From contig JACSVZ010000001.1 of the NCBI GenBank assembly GCA_014706295.1, positions 80,846,237 through 80,910,236 of the forward strand: 64,000 nt of DNA, in the 5' to 3' direction. The stretch comes from Lycocorax pyrrhopterus obiensis. Its lineage: Eukaryota; Chordata; Aves; Passeriformes; Paradisaeidae. The translations under genes were made by a program, and so were the position numbers. Under the pieces are notes generated by a model. It ran no database searches and had not been told where the DNA came from. It was given only the letters and a program-made list of their open reading frames with translations. Below, piece after piece: positions 1 through 12,299 of this stretch. How positions within the stretch are numbered: the stretch's first letter is position 1; the number at the start of each line of letters is the position of its first letter.

Positions 1-3000
1 AGGGGGAAAGGGAATGCATGTGGAGAGCTGGACTCCTGGCTGGCACTGCACGCAGGGGCTTACATGTGCTAAAGGGCTGGTATGCCATTACCGGTATATT
101 TCACCTATCATTAGGAAATCAGTTGCAACCATGTCCTTATGAGTTGCAGGAAAAAGACAACTAAGGCAGAGCATGAGCACGACTGCCCTTGGAAAAATGC
201 AGCAGGGAGTGAGGCTGGTGTCTTGCACTAAGCTTGCTGGGGTTAATGCAGTATTGTGTATCACTGGTGGCTCTGAGAGCACTGTGAATGTAGCAGATTG
301 CTTTAAAAACAACCCGAGTGGAAAAGGAGGCTGTACAGGACCAAATGAGAGGGGTGAATGTGAGTAGTGTTGCATAGGGGGAGGTGATGTTTTGGTCTTG
401 GTAAGCGCTTTAAAAGGAGGTCACTTGTACTGTACTGTGTTGAACTGTGGTACTGATCAATAGCTTTTCACTGAGTGTTGTAGAGGAACTTCTGAGACAT
501 CCTTCTCTGACTACCTGGGCTTGCTCATAATGGACTCTGTTACACATGTGGCTCCACAGCATTTGCTTTTGCCTCTAAGTTTTTGAGCTGGGGGAAAGTC
601 TTGGCAGTAGAACCGTAAATAAGAATATATAAATATGTGGTGCAAGAACCAGTGTTGCAGAGCTGATGAGGCAAAAGAGGTTTGTATTTATAGGGTGGCT
701 TTACTGCGAAACTCCCTTTGGTTAGACTGTGCAAAACCTTCTTCTTTCTGTTTGTAATTTTATTAAGTCTTAATTAAACTTTCTGCATTTAAATTAGTTG
801 TTCATTAATGTCACACTGTCTTATTATGTATATATTGACAGACACTAACAGAGATTTGATCAGCCTAATCCAGCTGTATGTAATTATGTGCCTTCCCCTT
901 AAATAATTGCAAAGAGTCTATCAATCATGGCAGGAAAGCCGACTGCTTTACTATAATGTGGGATTGTTTAGTGAAATGTAATAAGACTTCAGGTTTAAGC
1001 TGGGGAGTAAACAGAGTGAGATTTTACTGAGACCAGTAGTCGGAAGAAAAAATTCCCCACCCATCCTGTGTTGCAAGTCTCAGTTCTTATCTTCCTTCCC
1101 CCCACCCCCCTCAAAAAAAAGGTGTCTTGATTGCATTGTTTTCACACTGATGTTGAGAACGTTTCTGGAACTGAAAGGAATTTGAGAAAGATGCAGATTT
1201 CTGGCTCCTGGAGGAAGATCTCTAGCCTAAACCTGTAGTGCTCTTCCAATGTAAGGTGGAGGCTTTTATTTCATTCACTGATAGCTTGATTATCCAGATC
1301 AAATGAGAGCATGTAGAAGGCAGCAGAGGTGGGAAAGAAATCTGCTAAATGGCAGCACTACAAGAGCTCTAAAATAAAGCTTGGAAAGCAAGTCAGGAGG
1401 GGAGTAACACAGGTACCCACTTCATCGATTGTATTTGGGTTGATTTCTGTGTGATTTAGTTGCTCTCCAGTGTCATGCAGTCCTTCCCTGGCACACGTAG
1501 AAGCAGGGAGAGGCAGGCATGTTGCCAGCAGTCTTTCCTCAGCCTCCTACTGGAAAACTATCTGTGCCAAGAAAAGCTTGAAAAACCAGAACTTCAGACA
1601 AGCCCCAAAGGGGATGAGTTTGAGATCTGAACCCATCATTCAGTGTGTTCTGGCATTGCATCAGGCTTGCTTTAAATCTGTGAATACCTCTAAGCTACTG
1701 TACAGAATAAAATGGTAAGTGCTGTTGCCAGTGCAGTGCTGTCCATTTTCCCCTGCGGGACTGTTAGGGGGAATTTCGGGAGCCCAGGTACGCACCCATC
1801 TTGCTTATTCCTGTGCCAGATAGTTCTGTATGTTTGAGCTAGAAGAGCGAGATTTCCCTTTGTGCCTTCTGAAGAAACAAACTGTTTCACAAACAGTTTT
1901 GATCCAGCATACTGTGACACATACACAGATTGTCTTGTGGTCAGGAAGTACACATTTCTGGTTGTTCTAGATTTCTGCTATCTTGGGACTGTTCTTCCAG
2001 CTTTTCTCTTGTGTCAGTCACTCTGCATCCTTCCCCTCTCCAGAGCACACACAGGTGTACACACACCCCTGCTGCCTAGGCTCAGCTCTTGCCTCTGTGG
2101 TTTCTGTGGTTTTAGATTTGTATTCCATCCTTGCTTGCTGTGGGCATGGATTTAATGCCTGCCAATCTTTAGCCTAGACTGAATTTTCAGTGCCGAAGTT
2201 TTAAAGACAGTAGAATTGTAATGAAAAGTAGTGACGGTCCCTCAACTCTCCTGTTTGCATTACAAAACTGTAACATCAGGCTTCGGACTTGCTGGCATTG
2301 TGCCTGGCACATGCCTCGGGGATCTGTCTCAAACGCGTTTATAGTGATGCCGTCTCACAGAGTGACTGTGTTGGGAACCCCTTAGTTTGGACAGGGGAAG
2401 CAACAACCAGACCTCATGTAGGAAAAGTGTGTTTCCCATCCAGGTCGTCGTCATTTCAGAAGATGAGCGCTGCTACCCTCTGGTGACAGTTCAGCTTGAG
2501 GTGTGAGCAGTGACACTCGAGGTCTGGGTGGGCTGACGCAGCTGGACTGGGAAACAGAAACATCGTTTTCACACCAGATTCCTGTTGCTTCCCCTTCTGC
2601 CGGATGCCAAACTCTGGGGATTGGTCTGGGAAAGCAGCACTTAAATTTTGAGGAGCTCTGGCACTAGTGACTAGTTTATTATTTATTTAGTGTAGCTGTT
2701 TAGAAACTGACTGAATTTTTGTAAATACACGGGAAAGATAAATATTTTGTATCCAAAGGAGCCTTGTCAGGAACAGCTGAGAAAATTACCTTTTATGAAA
2801 ACAGCTGAGCAAACACATAATACCAAGTCATATGCTAGACATTGTGGTTTACTGCATTTATGTGCAAGATCATCTGTAGCTGTAGAGATGGAGAATGGCA
2901 AGCTCTTACAGCCTCCCCTAGGACTTGAATTCATGCAGTGGCAGAAGCTACATGTTTATTTTTCTTGTGTTTTCAGTAAACATTAGTTGTATTTCTTCAT

Positions 3001-4920
3001 TGGACTGCCTGTTGGAAAAGTTGTCTTGATGTTGGTTCTCTACCAGAAAAAATACGGGTTATTTATCCACCTGTTCATGGAGCAAAAGAAGCTGCCTTTT
3101 TATTTATTTTGTTTTAATTGCATTCTGCTAAGTTTCTTTGCAGCATTCAGGCCAGATAGGATGGCACTGCACGTCTCCTCGCCTCTGTTTACAGTGCCTC
3201 CCCAAATGCTGAGATCCACGGCTCTTTGTTTCTAATGGAGATTGCTCGCTGTACCCAAGTCCTTAGAACTGTGAAAATCTTATGGAAATAGCTTTCTCTT
3301 TTGGCGGCCTTGCTCTCTCTGACTTTCTGGCAGCATTCAGTGATGGCTTTCATTTTCCAAATGCTGTGAGTAGTTTGGAGACTCTCAAAGCTGCATTTAC
3401 AGTAAATGCGATGTTGCAGTAATGATGGGTCAATTCAGCTTTAGAAAAAAAGCCACCACCTCTCACTAAAAAATAATGTTAAACTGACTTCAAACAGAAT
3501 CTGAATAGTTCCATATTGCTACATGTATAATTAAAAGCCTTCACCCTTGAAAACAGGGTTCTTTTGGTTTGCTAATTGTAATTCCTTGCTACAGTCAAAT
3601 AGACTGAGGTAAATTTTTATGATATTAAGAACTGGCCTCATGCTGTAATGTGAAAAATCCATTTTTCACAGAGCAAAAATTTTTCTCTTAATGCTTTTCT
3701 TCATTTTTAGCAGACTCTGAAATCATGACAGTGTCACTGAAAGAGAAGAGCTCAGATTTAGCATTGCAAGCATTATCTTCAGATATGGATCAATTCTGTG
3801 CAGCTTCAGTTCAAAAGCAGTGGGTGACCCAGAGCATTTTGATCATGGAGAAGGAAAGTTATTTTTTTGGCTGTTGCTGCAGTCATTGCTCATTTTGTTG
3901 GGGGATGGCTTGTACAAATTAAAAATTGGGGTCTTTTTAAGCAATTGATAATAAGTTCCTCTTTTTAGTGGTTGCACTGAACTGTGTTTCAGTACCATAA
4001 GAAACTCTCCTGTAGCTGGAATATTCACTTCATCATGGAGCCGCTTTTGTGTTGCTCAGAGTGGGTTGTCGGGGAGGTTTGGGAGGGGGGTGGAGGATGT
4101 GACTAGGATTGAAGTGTTTGGGCCTGCCTAAAGGATAAGCAAATCTTTAGGGTTCAGCACTCATAGTCAAATTGGCAAATCTTTGCTCTATCACCCGCAC
4201 AAGTGATTACATAGAACCAGTCAAATAATGAAGATTTTTTTAAACTATAATTTTACATTTAGTGTTAAAAGTGAAGTATAGTAATGGTGCTTGAATGTGA
4301 TGGAAATACTGCTGAACAATTACTATCGCAGTTGCATAAAAACTGTTAAAGTCAAGCTTTTTTGCCTTTTTTTCTCCCCAAAAAGCTTCCTGCATAGAGC
4401 CAGGCTTGCAAGGCACTGGGTGCCTAATGGGTCTGACACAAACACCGGGGCAAGTTTAGCTTCTGTCTCTGCATGGGAGTTGGGTGCAAACTGGTCCAAG
4501 TATTCCTGAAGTTCTACCTGGGTAACAGCCACGCAAAGTGATGAGCATGTTCTTCAGAGAAGATGTAAGGGTTGTTATTTTTCTCCCATCTGCCAGAACT
4601 AAAATGTGAGGTAAAACAGAGTTGACCCTGGGTGGATGGAAATGCTGTGTGCAGAACTGTACTCTCTGGATACTTCATCCAGAGCTCCATGCACCGGTTT
4701 TCTTGCTTGTACATCTGTTCCAGACTTCTACTGAAATACTTTTCAAAATTCCCATTTAGTTGCATGTCTAATCTGGCCAAATTACCTTAGAAATTGGTGA
4801 CCTTGCCGATGCTATTCCTGCAATGGCCAGACCTTAGAGTTTCTGGAAAGAAAATTCCCTATCCAAAATGTGGTATGTCACCTCAAGGTAAAATCAATTA
4901 CAGAGTAATGATAAAAAAAA
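1..4920. other. Non-coding; probable SMCO4 intron or 5' flank
   Basis: No frame shows recognisable protein similarity or paired splice sites. Composition is ordinary for an avian intron. A short C/A-rich tract lies near 1098-1122. Assignment to the SMCO4 intron is inferred from the long first intron of this gene in other vertebrates. Confidence 0.4.
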
Positions 4921-4924
4921 TAAA

Positions 4925-5317
4925 TCTGTGTTCCATGGAGAAGAGGCCTGGAGAAGAGGAGGCTCAGGCGTGACCTTATCACTCTCTACAATTACCAGGA
5001 AAGAGGTTGTAGCCAGGTGGGGGTTGGTCTCTTCTCCCAGACAACCAGTGACAGGACAAGAGGACAGTGTTAAGCTGCACCAGGGGAGGTTTAGGCTCTC
5101 AGTAGGGAGAATTTCTTCTCAGAAAGGGTCATTAGACATTAGAATGGGCTGCCCAGGGAGGTGGAGTCACAGTCACTGGAGGTGTTTAAGAAAAGACTGT
5201 ATATGGCTCTTAGTGCCATGGTCTGTTTGCCATGGGGATGTCTGGTCAAAGGTTGGACTCAATGATCTCAGAGGCCTTTTCCAATCCAGCTGATACTGTT
5301 ATTCTGTGATTCTGTGG
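4925..5317 (+). mobile_element. CR1 LINE fragment (3' end), plus orientation
   Basis: The segment has the CR1 3' consensus features in order: GAAGAGG near the start, GCTGCACCAGGGGAGGTTTAGG, AATGGGCTGCCCAGGGAGG, GGAGGTGTTTAAG, GGTTGGACTCAATGATCTC and the terminal ATTCTGTGATTCTGTG repeats. It is 5' truncated, as usual, and has no usable coding sequence. It lies upstream of SMCO4 in the same orientation. Confidence 0.93.
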
Positions 5318-8300
5318 GGTAGCCTAAAATAAGACTTGTCCTTTATTAAATAGTACCCGTGGTTTGTGTAAAAGTGTTACATGTAGTTCAGTCATTTATT
5401 GAAAAAACCCAAAACATTTGCCTGGTTTCAGAGGTAGGAAATAATGCATCTCTGTTGCTTGGACCCCACTTTTATTAAGGATGGAAGTAAGAATGATATT
5501 ACTTCAGCTAATTTGTGGGTTCTGGGCTCCCCATGCTGGCTGGGGCAGCACGTCAGGGTTCCTTCTGCTCTATCAGGAGCTGCCATCTCCTTGCAGAGGC
5601 CACCGGCTTGGCTGCAGGGAAGCTGAAGTTCCATGAGGTAAGGGGCATTAAAGCCTTGTGTGCAGGAGGCCCTGCACTGCTGCTCTGGCTGCACAGAGCC
5701 CCTGTGTCCGTTCTGCTGGGACTGTGCAAGGAGAGGGCACTATGCCGTGGCCTGGGGCTTCAGCAGCACTCAAGGAACAGTCCTGTTTCACTGGTGGGAA
5801 GGATGGTCTTTGTCACAGGGTTGAGGGGTGCTCCTGTTTTAATGACCACGCAGTGCTGAGCAGTGGTTCTCTGCTGACCAGGCTTCCTTTTGCCCCTTGG
5901 GTCCCTACCTCCTTCTCTTTCCAGCTCTTGGGCCCGGTGGTTCTTCCAGCCTCCATGCAGCAGCTCTGGCTGCACGACCCTCAAGTAATCAGCCCAGCAG
6001 CAAAATAAAGTAACAAGCTGATAAGCTTGGTTGGTTTGGGGTCTTCTCAACTCTGATGCTGGCGTGTCTCGGTGATTGGGAACTACTGGTTTGGGGGCTT
6101 TTTAATGCTCAAATAATCTGAAGAGTGTTGTCTGCTTAGATGTCTTGTGTCTTTTTTTCCAGCTGCTGGCAGGCAGTCTGAATACTGTGTGTCCAGATTG
6201 TCTGCTGGTTTGTTGTTTGATTTTATTTTTATGTCTCAGTAACATCCATGTCCCTAAGGGAAAATTTAAATTATAAAAATTAATTCCTGTCAGATTGTTT
6301 GTTTGAATTTCAAGTTGTTTTGCTGTTCCAGGAATGTTGCAGTGTTGGTAGCAGGATCATGAAGCCAGGTTGATCCAAATTGGCTTGCAAACACTTGTAA
6401 TTTTGGATTTGGAGAAAAATTAGTCAGTTTAACATGGTTAATACATTCATGCTGTAAGGTTGGTGATAATAAGTTCTTTAGACATCGAGACATGCAATTA
6501 CCCTAAGTGCAGATAAACAAAATCTTTTGTGCATGTGTTGCATGTGGAAGGATATGCAAATTTGCAATACTCCAAGGGCACTGGTGTAGCCGGAGTCACG
6601 GCTGCCGTTCAAGGCTCGCAGGAATAGCCATGTGTGGTGTGAAGAGCTTTTAACTGCAGATTACTGAGGGACAGGGTTAATTTTACCAAAAAAAAGGAGA
6701 CAACAGACTGCCATTGATCTGGTTGGAAGATTGTTGGTATGTTTTGAAGGATACCAGTCCCTACAGGTTCCACTACAGACTTCTGGTATAAAATTATCCC
6801 TGCTTAGCCACAATTGACTTGTTGTAAGAAGCTGGCAAATACTTCAGCATTGATATGAGTGACTTCAGTGACTCAGTCCACCAGTTCATGTTTTTAGGTT
6901 TTGATCTTAGCTCTGCAGAAACAATTCAGAGTAACTTAACCCAGAAGACAGAATGAAGAACACTTTTGTATATAAAAGCAACATGGATGATGGACAAGGG
7001 GGAATGTAATTGTTCTAGTAGGCAAGCCAGAGTACTAAATTTGTGAATTTGTATTACATTGAGGAACAATGTCTTAAGGTTTCTCCTCAGTAACCTGAAA
7101 TTTTTTTAATGTTTTTTTCTCCTGGAAACCTTAGCTCTTCAGTATCAAGCTGGAGTAGGCTCTGTGAGATGGGTGTTTTAAATAACTTTACCAAGTCAAC
7201 ACTCATTTTCTTGACTTGGCAATCAGGATTGTTTCTTTCTAGCCAGCAGGTTCCTGCTTTTGGGGGAAACTTTGCTATAGTGAACTTTAAAATAATCTCA
7301 TCGCCCCTTGCAATTTTATTATCGAATTTTAAATTTCAAAATTGATGAAAGTAAGGTGAAGTTACCCTGTCTAGATAGTGCCCGGCTGCTGTCACAGTGT
7401 TGTGGACTACAGGTTTTAGACTCTCGTAGAGTCTGTTAATCCCTTCTGTTGCTGTTCTACTTGTGTCCCAGTTGAGGGAGTTGCTGACTTTCCAGTTAAG
7501 GCAGTAGTTGAACCAGTTTGGTGATCACTTCCCCCCCCTCAGCAGATGTTTGGGCCAGTTGAGCAGTTCATAGCAATGGGAAGCAGCCTTAGCAGGATGG
7601 GATGTGTGCAGCCTGCGGCAGTGAGCCCTGCCCTGCTCAGGGGAGACTGGCATGAAAAGGAGACTCAGCTTCTGTCTGAAGAGGAAAGGTGAGCTTCCAG
7701 TTCTTCTGAAGCTGGTCCAAGGTTAGAGTTTGCACAAGACTGAAGTACCTGTGGGACATCACTTTCTCATTGACCTTTTGATAGTGACTTGGTCTGAGAT
7801 GTTTTAAATGAGCAGTGCTAATGAGACTGTTAATTACACCCATCCCGGTGCTGTATTACTTCCTTCCTCTCTTCACTGGCATTCAGCCTTCCCCGAGCAC
7901 AAGCAGGGTGGTTGCTGGCTGAGGGAGGATGTAGCTCAGTAACGTCAGATCATTTGTTCTCATGGACTGTGCACGCCACAGGGAACAAGACCCTAATGTT
8001 GTAATCCTGCCCCTGTCACTGCCTTGATGTGCTTTATGGATCTGTTTCTTTCTTCCCATAATTTTCAGTAGTCAGTGAAGTCCACGGGGGCTGGCAAGAG
8101 GCTTGGCAGTGGAAGGGGATATCTATGGCACTCTTAATGTGCTTGTATGACATGGGCTGTAGAATTTCCTCATATCCAGCTGAGCACTGGCTTTTCAGGG
8201 CTGTTTCATTCCAGGATGAACGTAGCAGCATCTACAACATCCCGGACTTTTCCTGTGGGGAAGTGTTGTTTCTTGCAGCAACTGTCCAATCCTGGCAGTC

Positions 8301-11206
8301 ACGGCCGGGCACCTGGTGGCCACACGACCCTGGCAGCAACTTGCAGAGATTCACCACTTCCATTTTATGGTTCAGTTAAGATGAACCCTAAGGCTCATTT
8401 CTCTGAAAACTGTGGGCGAGTTTCTGTGCGAGTCCATCTCTGCCAGTAGCAAAGCCAAGTAACGCAGTCTACTGGAAATTGATGCCAGATTCCCAAACCG
8501 GAGAGTGTCAGCTTGCAATTCAAGTGGTGCTGACGTTTGCGGGAAGGCTTTCTGTTCTAAGCCGTCAGATGTTAGCCAGTGTATGTAATTAACTTGGTAT
8601 CATTCTGCTTCAGAATGAAATATTCATTCAAAAGAGACTTAAAAAAACCATCCTGATGTTTTTAACGTCTGGGTAGTAAGTGATGCTGCACAGAGCAAGA
8701 CATACATTTATTGTTAGAGAGATTGGTTTCATGGCAACTCCTCTTTGTTCCCAGAGGCTTTTACTGTCCATCACTTCTTGGGTCTTGTGGGTAATCCAGA
8801 TACAAAACCCGCAGATGTACATTAACAGTGGAAACAGAAAATAATACCAAAATACAGCCTGAAATGCTCTGGTTGGCTAATTATCCCAAAGGACAAATGT
8901 AAAACTTTATTTTGCATAGTAGTTATTCTAGAGTTTGGTAATAAATCTTGTGACCAGAGCAGGAGAGGGAATGGAAATAGAAGGGATAAACGATTTGTTT
9001 TGCTCCAGAGGAAATTCAGGAGTTAATTAGAGAAGTGATAAACAACACCACCAGACCAGAAACCTATGGCTTGCAGAAGGTGAAATACCAAAAGCTCTGC
9101 TTTTGTCAGGGAGTCAGGGAGAGAGCTGAGGATTTGCTGAGAAGAAAGTTATGAATGTTTAAAAATTAAGTAGTCCAATAGATTAAAAGATTGGAACAGG
9201 ATGTTGTGTGGTTGCTCCATCCAGTTCCTGTTCACGAAGTTCATTGACCACTTCTGGTCTCTAAATCTGTTACATATTTTGATTCTAATGCTGCAGTGTG
9301 CAGAAGGAATTGATTCTTCTTAAGATTTGAACTTTATTGTTTCCTCTTTTGAAAATATCTCAGGCACCAAAATTTCCCTTCTGTGCTTTATCAAAACCGA
9401 AATGAAGGTTTGCCTCAGAGCGCAAGCTGAATTTGCAAAGTTCATGATCAGAAAACTTCCTGAAAGATGTGCGTGCAGGGGATGCAGGATTGATGAATCC
9501 AGGTGAACACTGAGATCTTGTCATGCTTGAGCCTTTTTTTTTTTGTTGGGAGTGAGGATTTTTATTGTTGTTTTGGTTTTGTTTATTTGTTTAGATTGTA
9601 TTCAGGATGGACCATATAAAGCCAGAGGTATTGATGCTTTGCCTTGTTGCTGGTTTTCTAGTACCACAGGGTTGCTATGATAGTTTGGTCGCTTCCATCA
9701 GTTCAAGTTAAGCAGAGTTACTCCACATTGTACCTTAAATGATGCAAAGTAATTGCCTGGATGAGATTCACAGCAGGCAGGTCGGTACCTGTGAGAAAGG
9801 ATGAAAAGTCCTTTGTAGCGGCACATAACCTGTAGGTGAGGATTCTTGTTCAGTATGTGAGTGTTTTTAGTTCAGTTTTGCTTTTGTTACAAGGCTGACA
9901 AATTAGATTGAGTGGTAACATCAACAGAAAGCATCCCACTCTCAGTGAAACGTCTTCTTGTTTTTTTAAAAAAGTAGCATAAGACAACTTGCAGCATCGA
10001 CCAGAGATGACACATCAAGAGGAAACTGTGTCTGGGGTGAACAGAGCTTTGCAGCTGTGCTTGTTGACACATGCTTCTCACCTACAGCAAGCAGCACATC
10101 AAAATCATCTTTGTATTTTGATATAAAGAAGAGGGAAAGAAAAGAGGAAGTTGCAGTAACCCACTAATTTCTACATACATTTTCTTCTGAGTATATTAGA
10201 GTGATGGAAAAACCTGAGTTCTTAATTTACTTCAGTTCAACTCACGTGGCCTGTGTCCAGCTGTTGTGCCACGGCAGAACTGGGGGATGTGGTGGAGAAG
10301 AACATAACCAATGGCTGGCATCCACCCTTGCTGCACAGTCAGGGAATTGCACAGCTCTAGGCAGTTCAGGGGCAAAAAAACTTTGGGTATGGAAATACTA
10401 AGCACCTACTAATTCTCATTTCAGAGAGGCTTTCATACCATGCTGTGTTTTTGTTAACCTCACATTATAGATTCTTCTGTATTTAAAAAATGTCTAGGAG
10501 ATGCTTTTGAACAACTACCTTCCACTTTATTGACTGCTTGTCTACACCAGTGATTTGTTAGCAGACTGGTTATCGCTTGGGCTTTTTTTCTTTTGTCAAT
10601 GACAACTGCAATAAGAGTGACAGCACTGAGTCATGTTATGATTTAGACTTTGTTCTGTGGCAGCAGAACGAAAAGTATTAAATTAAGCAGCTCTTTCTCC
10701 CCGTTTCTTCCTGTTGGAGTACCCTTTATGCCAATAAATACCTGTTGTGGATGATAAACTCTCGTGGCAGGGTGTGTGCTTGCCCCTCCTCGTTCTGCAG
10801 GTTTGTGGGGAGCCACAGCCCCTGAGCAGGGAGCCGGCTGCTGTTTCAAGGAGGGGCAGCTGGAACCCTGTGTTGATGCAAGGCTAATTCACATTATTTT
10901 CATTAAGTTTTTAGCTGTGTTACCTTGTTTGCCCTGGAGGATAAAATATATGATGCCAGGCTTTGTTTCTGGCTTAACAGAGTGCAAGTTCAGGGTTCTT
11001 GGGCTGATACACACCATGATGAACAGCTCTAGTTTTTGTGGGGAAAGTGTTACGTGGATGAGCTGAACGCCATGATTCTGTTTCCTTGAAAGAAGCTGCA
11101 CTGGTGTCCATTGGATGAAAGATTTACCAAGTGGAGCTGCAAATGGTTTAAATGGCTGGAATGTGTGTAGATCTTGCTCAAAAGAATTGTTTTCTTGTTT
11201 TTGCAG
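5318..11206. other. Non-coding; probable SMCO4 intron
   Basis: I see no supported exon. A GC-richer patch at about 5500-6000 gives open frames in several frames without recognisable protein features. A T-rich run lies at 9533-9545. Confidence 0.4.
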
Positions 11207-11314
11207 TTTCTTGCGCAGCCGGCCACTCAACAGAAAAGGAATTCTTCAGCCTATTGTTTCAAAAGACCTTGGACAATTTTCTGCTGTTCCACACCCTTTG
11301 GTCCCACATTTCAG

Positions 11315-12290
11315 CAAAAAAAAAGATCCAAAGAGGAGGATGAGGCAGCTTAGAGGAAAACCCAAAAAAGAGACCTCCAAAGATAAAAAGGAGAGAAAAC
11401 AGGCAATGCAAGAGGCCCGGCAACAGATCACCACCGTGGTGCTTCCCACGCTGGCTGTCGTAGTACTGCTGATTGTTGTGTTTGTTTATGTAGCGACTCG
11501 TCCAAATACAACTGAATGATGCAGCTTTTCAGACTCTCTAGCTTTGGGATATTAATTTTACCAAGAGCCAAAAGGAACTCTCTGCCACTCTTTCAGTACA
11601 AAGGAACTTGCTGGTATTTTCAGTCTTTCTCTTGGTTAGGGTCCCGTGGATACTCTTTAGGAATGTAACATAAAACGTATTAGTGAATGTGCCAGTACGT
11701 TTTATGGTCCAGTTATGTGCCTTTCAGACTTTTAAAAATGGTGTTTTTCTTAAAGCTGATTGAAGCTCTATATTGTAAAAGGAAATCGTGTTCTGCTATA
11801 AATTTGTAAAAAATCAGCTTTCAGCTTTTATCACTGTTACGGATAATGTTGCTCCCATGAGCTCTTGTATGTCTATTTCAGAACTTCCAAAGAAGTACAT
11901 TTCTTCTTTGTACTTAATGTCATAGGAAGTGCTTTGATTCAGAAAGGATATATTTATTTTTTGAATAAAAGAAATCTTACCTGGAATCTTCAAATTATTT
12001 TGAAAAAAGAAAGTGGCATTGTGAAAGCCTACATTGTGTAATAATTTTTTCATCAACCACTATATAGTTCACTCAAAAAGAATTTCTTTTTGGTGTGAGA
12101 TGCCAACATGCAAAGTGAATACTTCAGGATCTGCTGGAGGGAATATTACAGAATTTGGAAAGGGAGATTCTGCCAGGTTATGGTGAAGTAACTAATAACA
12201 AACTACATAAACACAGATAATTGCTTACCTGAATGTTCAATATTTGAAACTGTGTAAGTGGCAATAAAAAGGTGGTTTTGCATACAGCTC
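11315..12290 (+). other. SMCO4: SMCO4 terminal exon, with 5' UTR remnant and 3' UTR
   Basis: A pyrimidine-rich tract ending in CAG at 11312-11314 could start this exon 25 bases before the ATG. A stronger-looking acceptor (poly-T then TTGCAG) ends at 11206, and another CAG ends at 11218. The true exon start is therefore 11315, 11207 or 11219. The 3' UTR after 11519 is AT-rich and carries AATAAA signals at 11964-11969 and 12263-12268, so the transcript probably ends near 11.99 or 12.29 kb. The first, non-coding exon(s) of SMCO4 are not identifiable and may lie left of the window. Confidence 0.6.
11340..11519 (+). CDS. SMCO4: SMCO4, single-pass membrane and coiled-coil domain protein 4 (complete CDS)
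   Basis: The frame encodes 59 residues from ATG at 11340 to TGA at 11517-11519. It begins MRQLRGKPKKETSKDKKE and ends ATRPNTTE, which I recognise as the very conserved vertebrate SMCO4 (human C11orf75, also 59 residues). Residues 1-30 are strongly basic and charged, with a short helical or coiled-coil stretch (KERKQAMQEARQQ). Residues about 32-53 form one hydrophobic membrane helix (VVLPTLAVVVLLIVVFVYVA), followed by a six- to eight-residue tail. The molecular function is not established in the family. The whole CDS lies in one exon. The frame stays open upstream for about 75 more codons, but the start chosen here gives the family length and N-terminus. SMCO4 converges with DEUP1, as in human 11q21. 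Confidence 0.96.
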   Translation: MRQLRGKPKKETSKDKKERKQAMQEARQQITTVVLPTLAVVVLLIVVFVYVATRPNTTE

Positions 12291-12299
12291 TTGACTATT

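Noticed and set aside
4928..5293. 121-codon plus-strand frame
   Set aside because: It is contained in the non-coding 3' part of a CR1 element.
5444..6050. Overlapping frames of 90-116 codons on both strands
   Set aside because: No domain, no start or splice context, and overlapping frames on both strands; a GC-richer patch that lacks stops by composition.
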